NCBI GenBank assembly: GCA_959606905.1
Contig: CAUHML010000129.1
Location: forward strand, 1-9,054
Reading direction: 5' to 3'
DNA length: 9,054 bases
From: an uncultured Bacteroides sp.
Lineage (GTDB): Bacteria; Bacteroidota; Bacteroidia; Bacteroidales; Bacteroidaceae
Part shown: piece by piece, positions 8,062 through 9,054 of the stretch
Numbering within the stretch: the first letter of the stretch is position 1
Layout of the letters: each line of letters starts with the position of its first letter
The notes under the pieces: generated by a model
The model's input: only the letters and a program-made list of their open reading frames with translations
Database searches by the model: none
Told to the model about the DNA's origin: nothing
Translations under genes and position numbers: made by a program

Positions 8062-8092
8062 AAAATATATTATGACAAAGAAAATATATTAT
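8062..8092 (+). repeat. 12-bp direct repeat around the susD start codon
   Basis: AAAATATATTAT occurs at 8062-8073 and again at 8081-8092, a period of 19 bases. The first copy fills the ribosome-binding region and includes the first two bases of the ATG. The second lies in codons 4-7. Each copy contains the palindrome AATATATT. The match is exact, but low A/T complexity makes any function uncertain. Confidence 0.4.
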
Positions 8093-9054
8093 ATATTCAC
8101 ATTAATAGGAAGCCTGTTATTATCTTCCTGTGATAGTTATTTGGACATACAACCAGTAGGCCAAGTAATTCCCAATACGCTAGCTGAATACAGAGCTTTA
8201 TTCACAACAGCTTACAATACAGCACTCAATGACAGAGGAATATGCGAAATCAGAACAGATATCGCAACCATATTACAGTCTGATGCCACTTCCAAAAATT
8301 CTTTAGGAGATGTTGAAAAATGGAATGATGTTAATCCGAATGCAAGTACGAGACAATTTGGATGGGCGGCCTATTATACCAATATCTATTATGCCAACGC
8401 AATCATCGATAAAAAAGATGAAATATCAGAAGGAAGCCAAGAAGATATTAATCAATTAGTTGGAGAAGCTTACCTCATGAGAGCATATATGCATTTCATA
8501 TTGGTCAATCTTTATGGACAACCTTATACAGCTACCGGAGCATTAGAAACCAAAGCAGTTCCTCTAAAACTCAATACTGATTTAGAAGAAATACCATCAA
8601 GAAATACTGTAAAGGAAATATATACCTCTATTTTATCTGATATAGAAACAGCACGGAAACTGATTAATAAAAAAGAATGGGAAATTCAATATTCATACCG
8701 TTTTTCAACATTATCAGTAGATGCTATGGAATCACGGGTATATTTATACATGGGTGAATGGAGCAAATCTTATGAAGCTTCGGAACGTGTATTAGCCGGA
8801 AAATCGACATTGGTAAACCTAAATGATGAAGGAGGCAAACTTCCTAATGAATTTACATCTGTAGAAATGATCACTGCCTATGAAGTTTTTCCAAATAGCG
8901 ATTATGCCGGATCACTCTTACTTTACCCTTCATTTTTACAAGAATATGAGGAAGGAAAAGATCTACGTCCAAACAAGTATTATCAAGCAAATAAAAATGG
9001 AAATTATACTTCCATCAAAAGTGGTGAATCTAAATTCAAATGTACTTTCCGCAC
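8072..9054 (+). CDS. SusD/RagB-family surface lipoprotein, C terminus cut by window end
   Basis: The open frame runs from the ATG at 8072 to the window edge (327 codons) without a stop. The protein is the substrate-binding lid lipoprotein that partners the SusC-like transporter encoded 10 bases upstream. The signal peptide ends in Leu-Ser-Ser-Cys, a good lipobox with Cys20 as the lipidated residue, followed by DSYLDI as is typical for SusD. The N-terminal SusD-like region has the conserved helix GEAYLMRAYMHF (from Gly131) and NLYGQPY, the classic SusD tetratricopeptide-like signature. Usual SusD proteins are about 500-600 aa, so roughly the last third or more, with the C-terminal RagB/SusD domain, lies outside. 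Arginine is AGA in about half of its codons, unlike the metalloprotease gene. The family is clear; the ligand cannot be told from what is visible. Confidence 0.95.
   Translation, partial: MTKKIYYIFTLIGSLLLSSCDSYLDIQPVGQVIPNTLAEYRALFTTAYNTALNDRGICEIRTDIATILQSDATSKNSLGDVEKWNDVNPNASTRQFGWAAYYTNIYYANAIIDKKDEISEGSQEDINQLVGEAYLMRAYMHFILVNLYGQPYTATGALETKAVPLKLNTDLEEIPSRNTVKEIYTSILSDIETARKLINKKEWEIQYSYRFSTLSVDAMESRVYLYMGEWSKSYEASERVLAGKSTLVNLNDEGGKLPNEFTSVEMITAYEVFPNSDYAGSLLLYPSFLQEYEEGKDLRPNKYYQANKNGNYTSIKSGESKFKCTFR

Overview
The window looks like chromosomal DNA of a gut-type Bacteroides or a close relative in the Bacteroidota. The evidence is a SusC/SusD pair, a SusD with a lipobox, Bacteroidota-style promoter elements (TAnnTTTG at -7), A/T-rich leaders without strong Shine-Dalgarno sites, and an AT-leaning base composition. 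The species cannot be fixed from this sequence. No tRNA, rRNA, CRISPR array, insertion sequence or phage gene is visible.

The layout is two divergent transcription units around a short regulatory gap of about 195 bases (1855-2049). Leftward run an M23-family (LytM-type) peptidase (199-1854) and, 28 bases after its stop, the first 56 codons of a family C69 dipeptidase that leaves the window at base 1. Rightward run a secreted zinc metalloprotease of the DUF5118/DUF5117/DUF4953 type (2050-4683), a SusC/RagA TonB-dependent outer-membrane transporter (4714-8061) and a SusD/RagB surface lipoprotein (8072 to beyond 9054, truncated). Spacings of 30 and 10 bases and no visible terminator suggest that the three rightward genes form one operon.

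The best functional reading is a protease-linked SusCD uptake locus. An exported metalloprotease would process a protein or peptide substrate, and SusD and SusC would bind and import the products. The divergent M23 and C69 enzymes act on peptide bonds in the cell envelope (peptidoglycan and small peptides), so all three enzymes seen are peptidases and no carbohydrate-active enzyme is present. The substrate and the regulator are unknown, and no sigma/anti-sigma pair or hybrid two-component regulator lies in the window.

The points most worth a second look are a perfect 18-bp palindrome just downstream of the metalloprotease promoter, a perfect GC-rich 8-bp hairpin inside the susC signal-peptide codons, a 12-bp direct repeat flanking the susD start, an arginine-codon shift along the rightward operon, and a promoter that argues against the longest possible start of the M23 gene.
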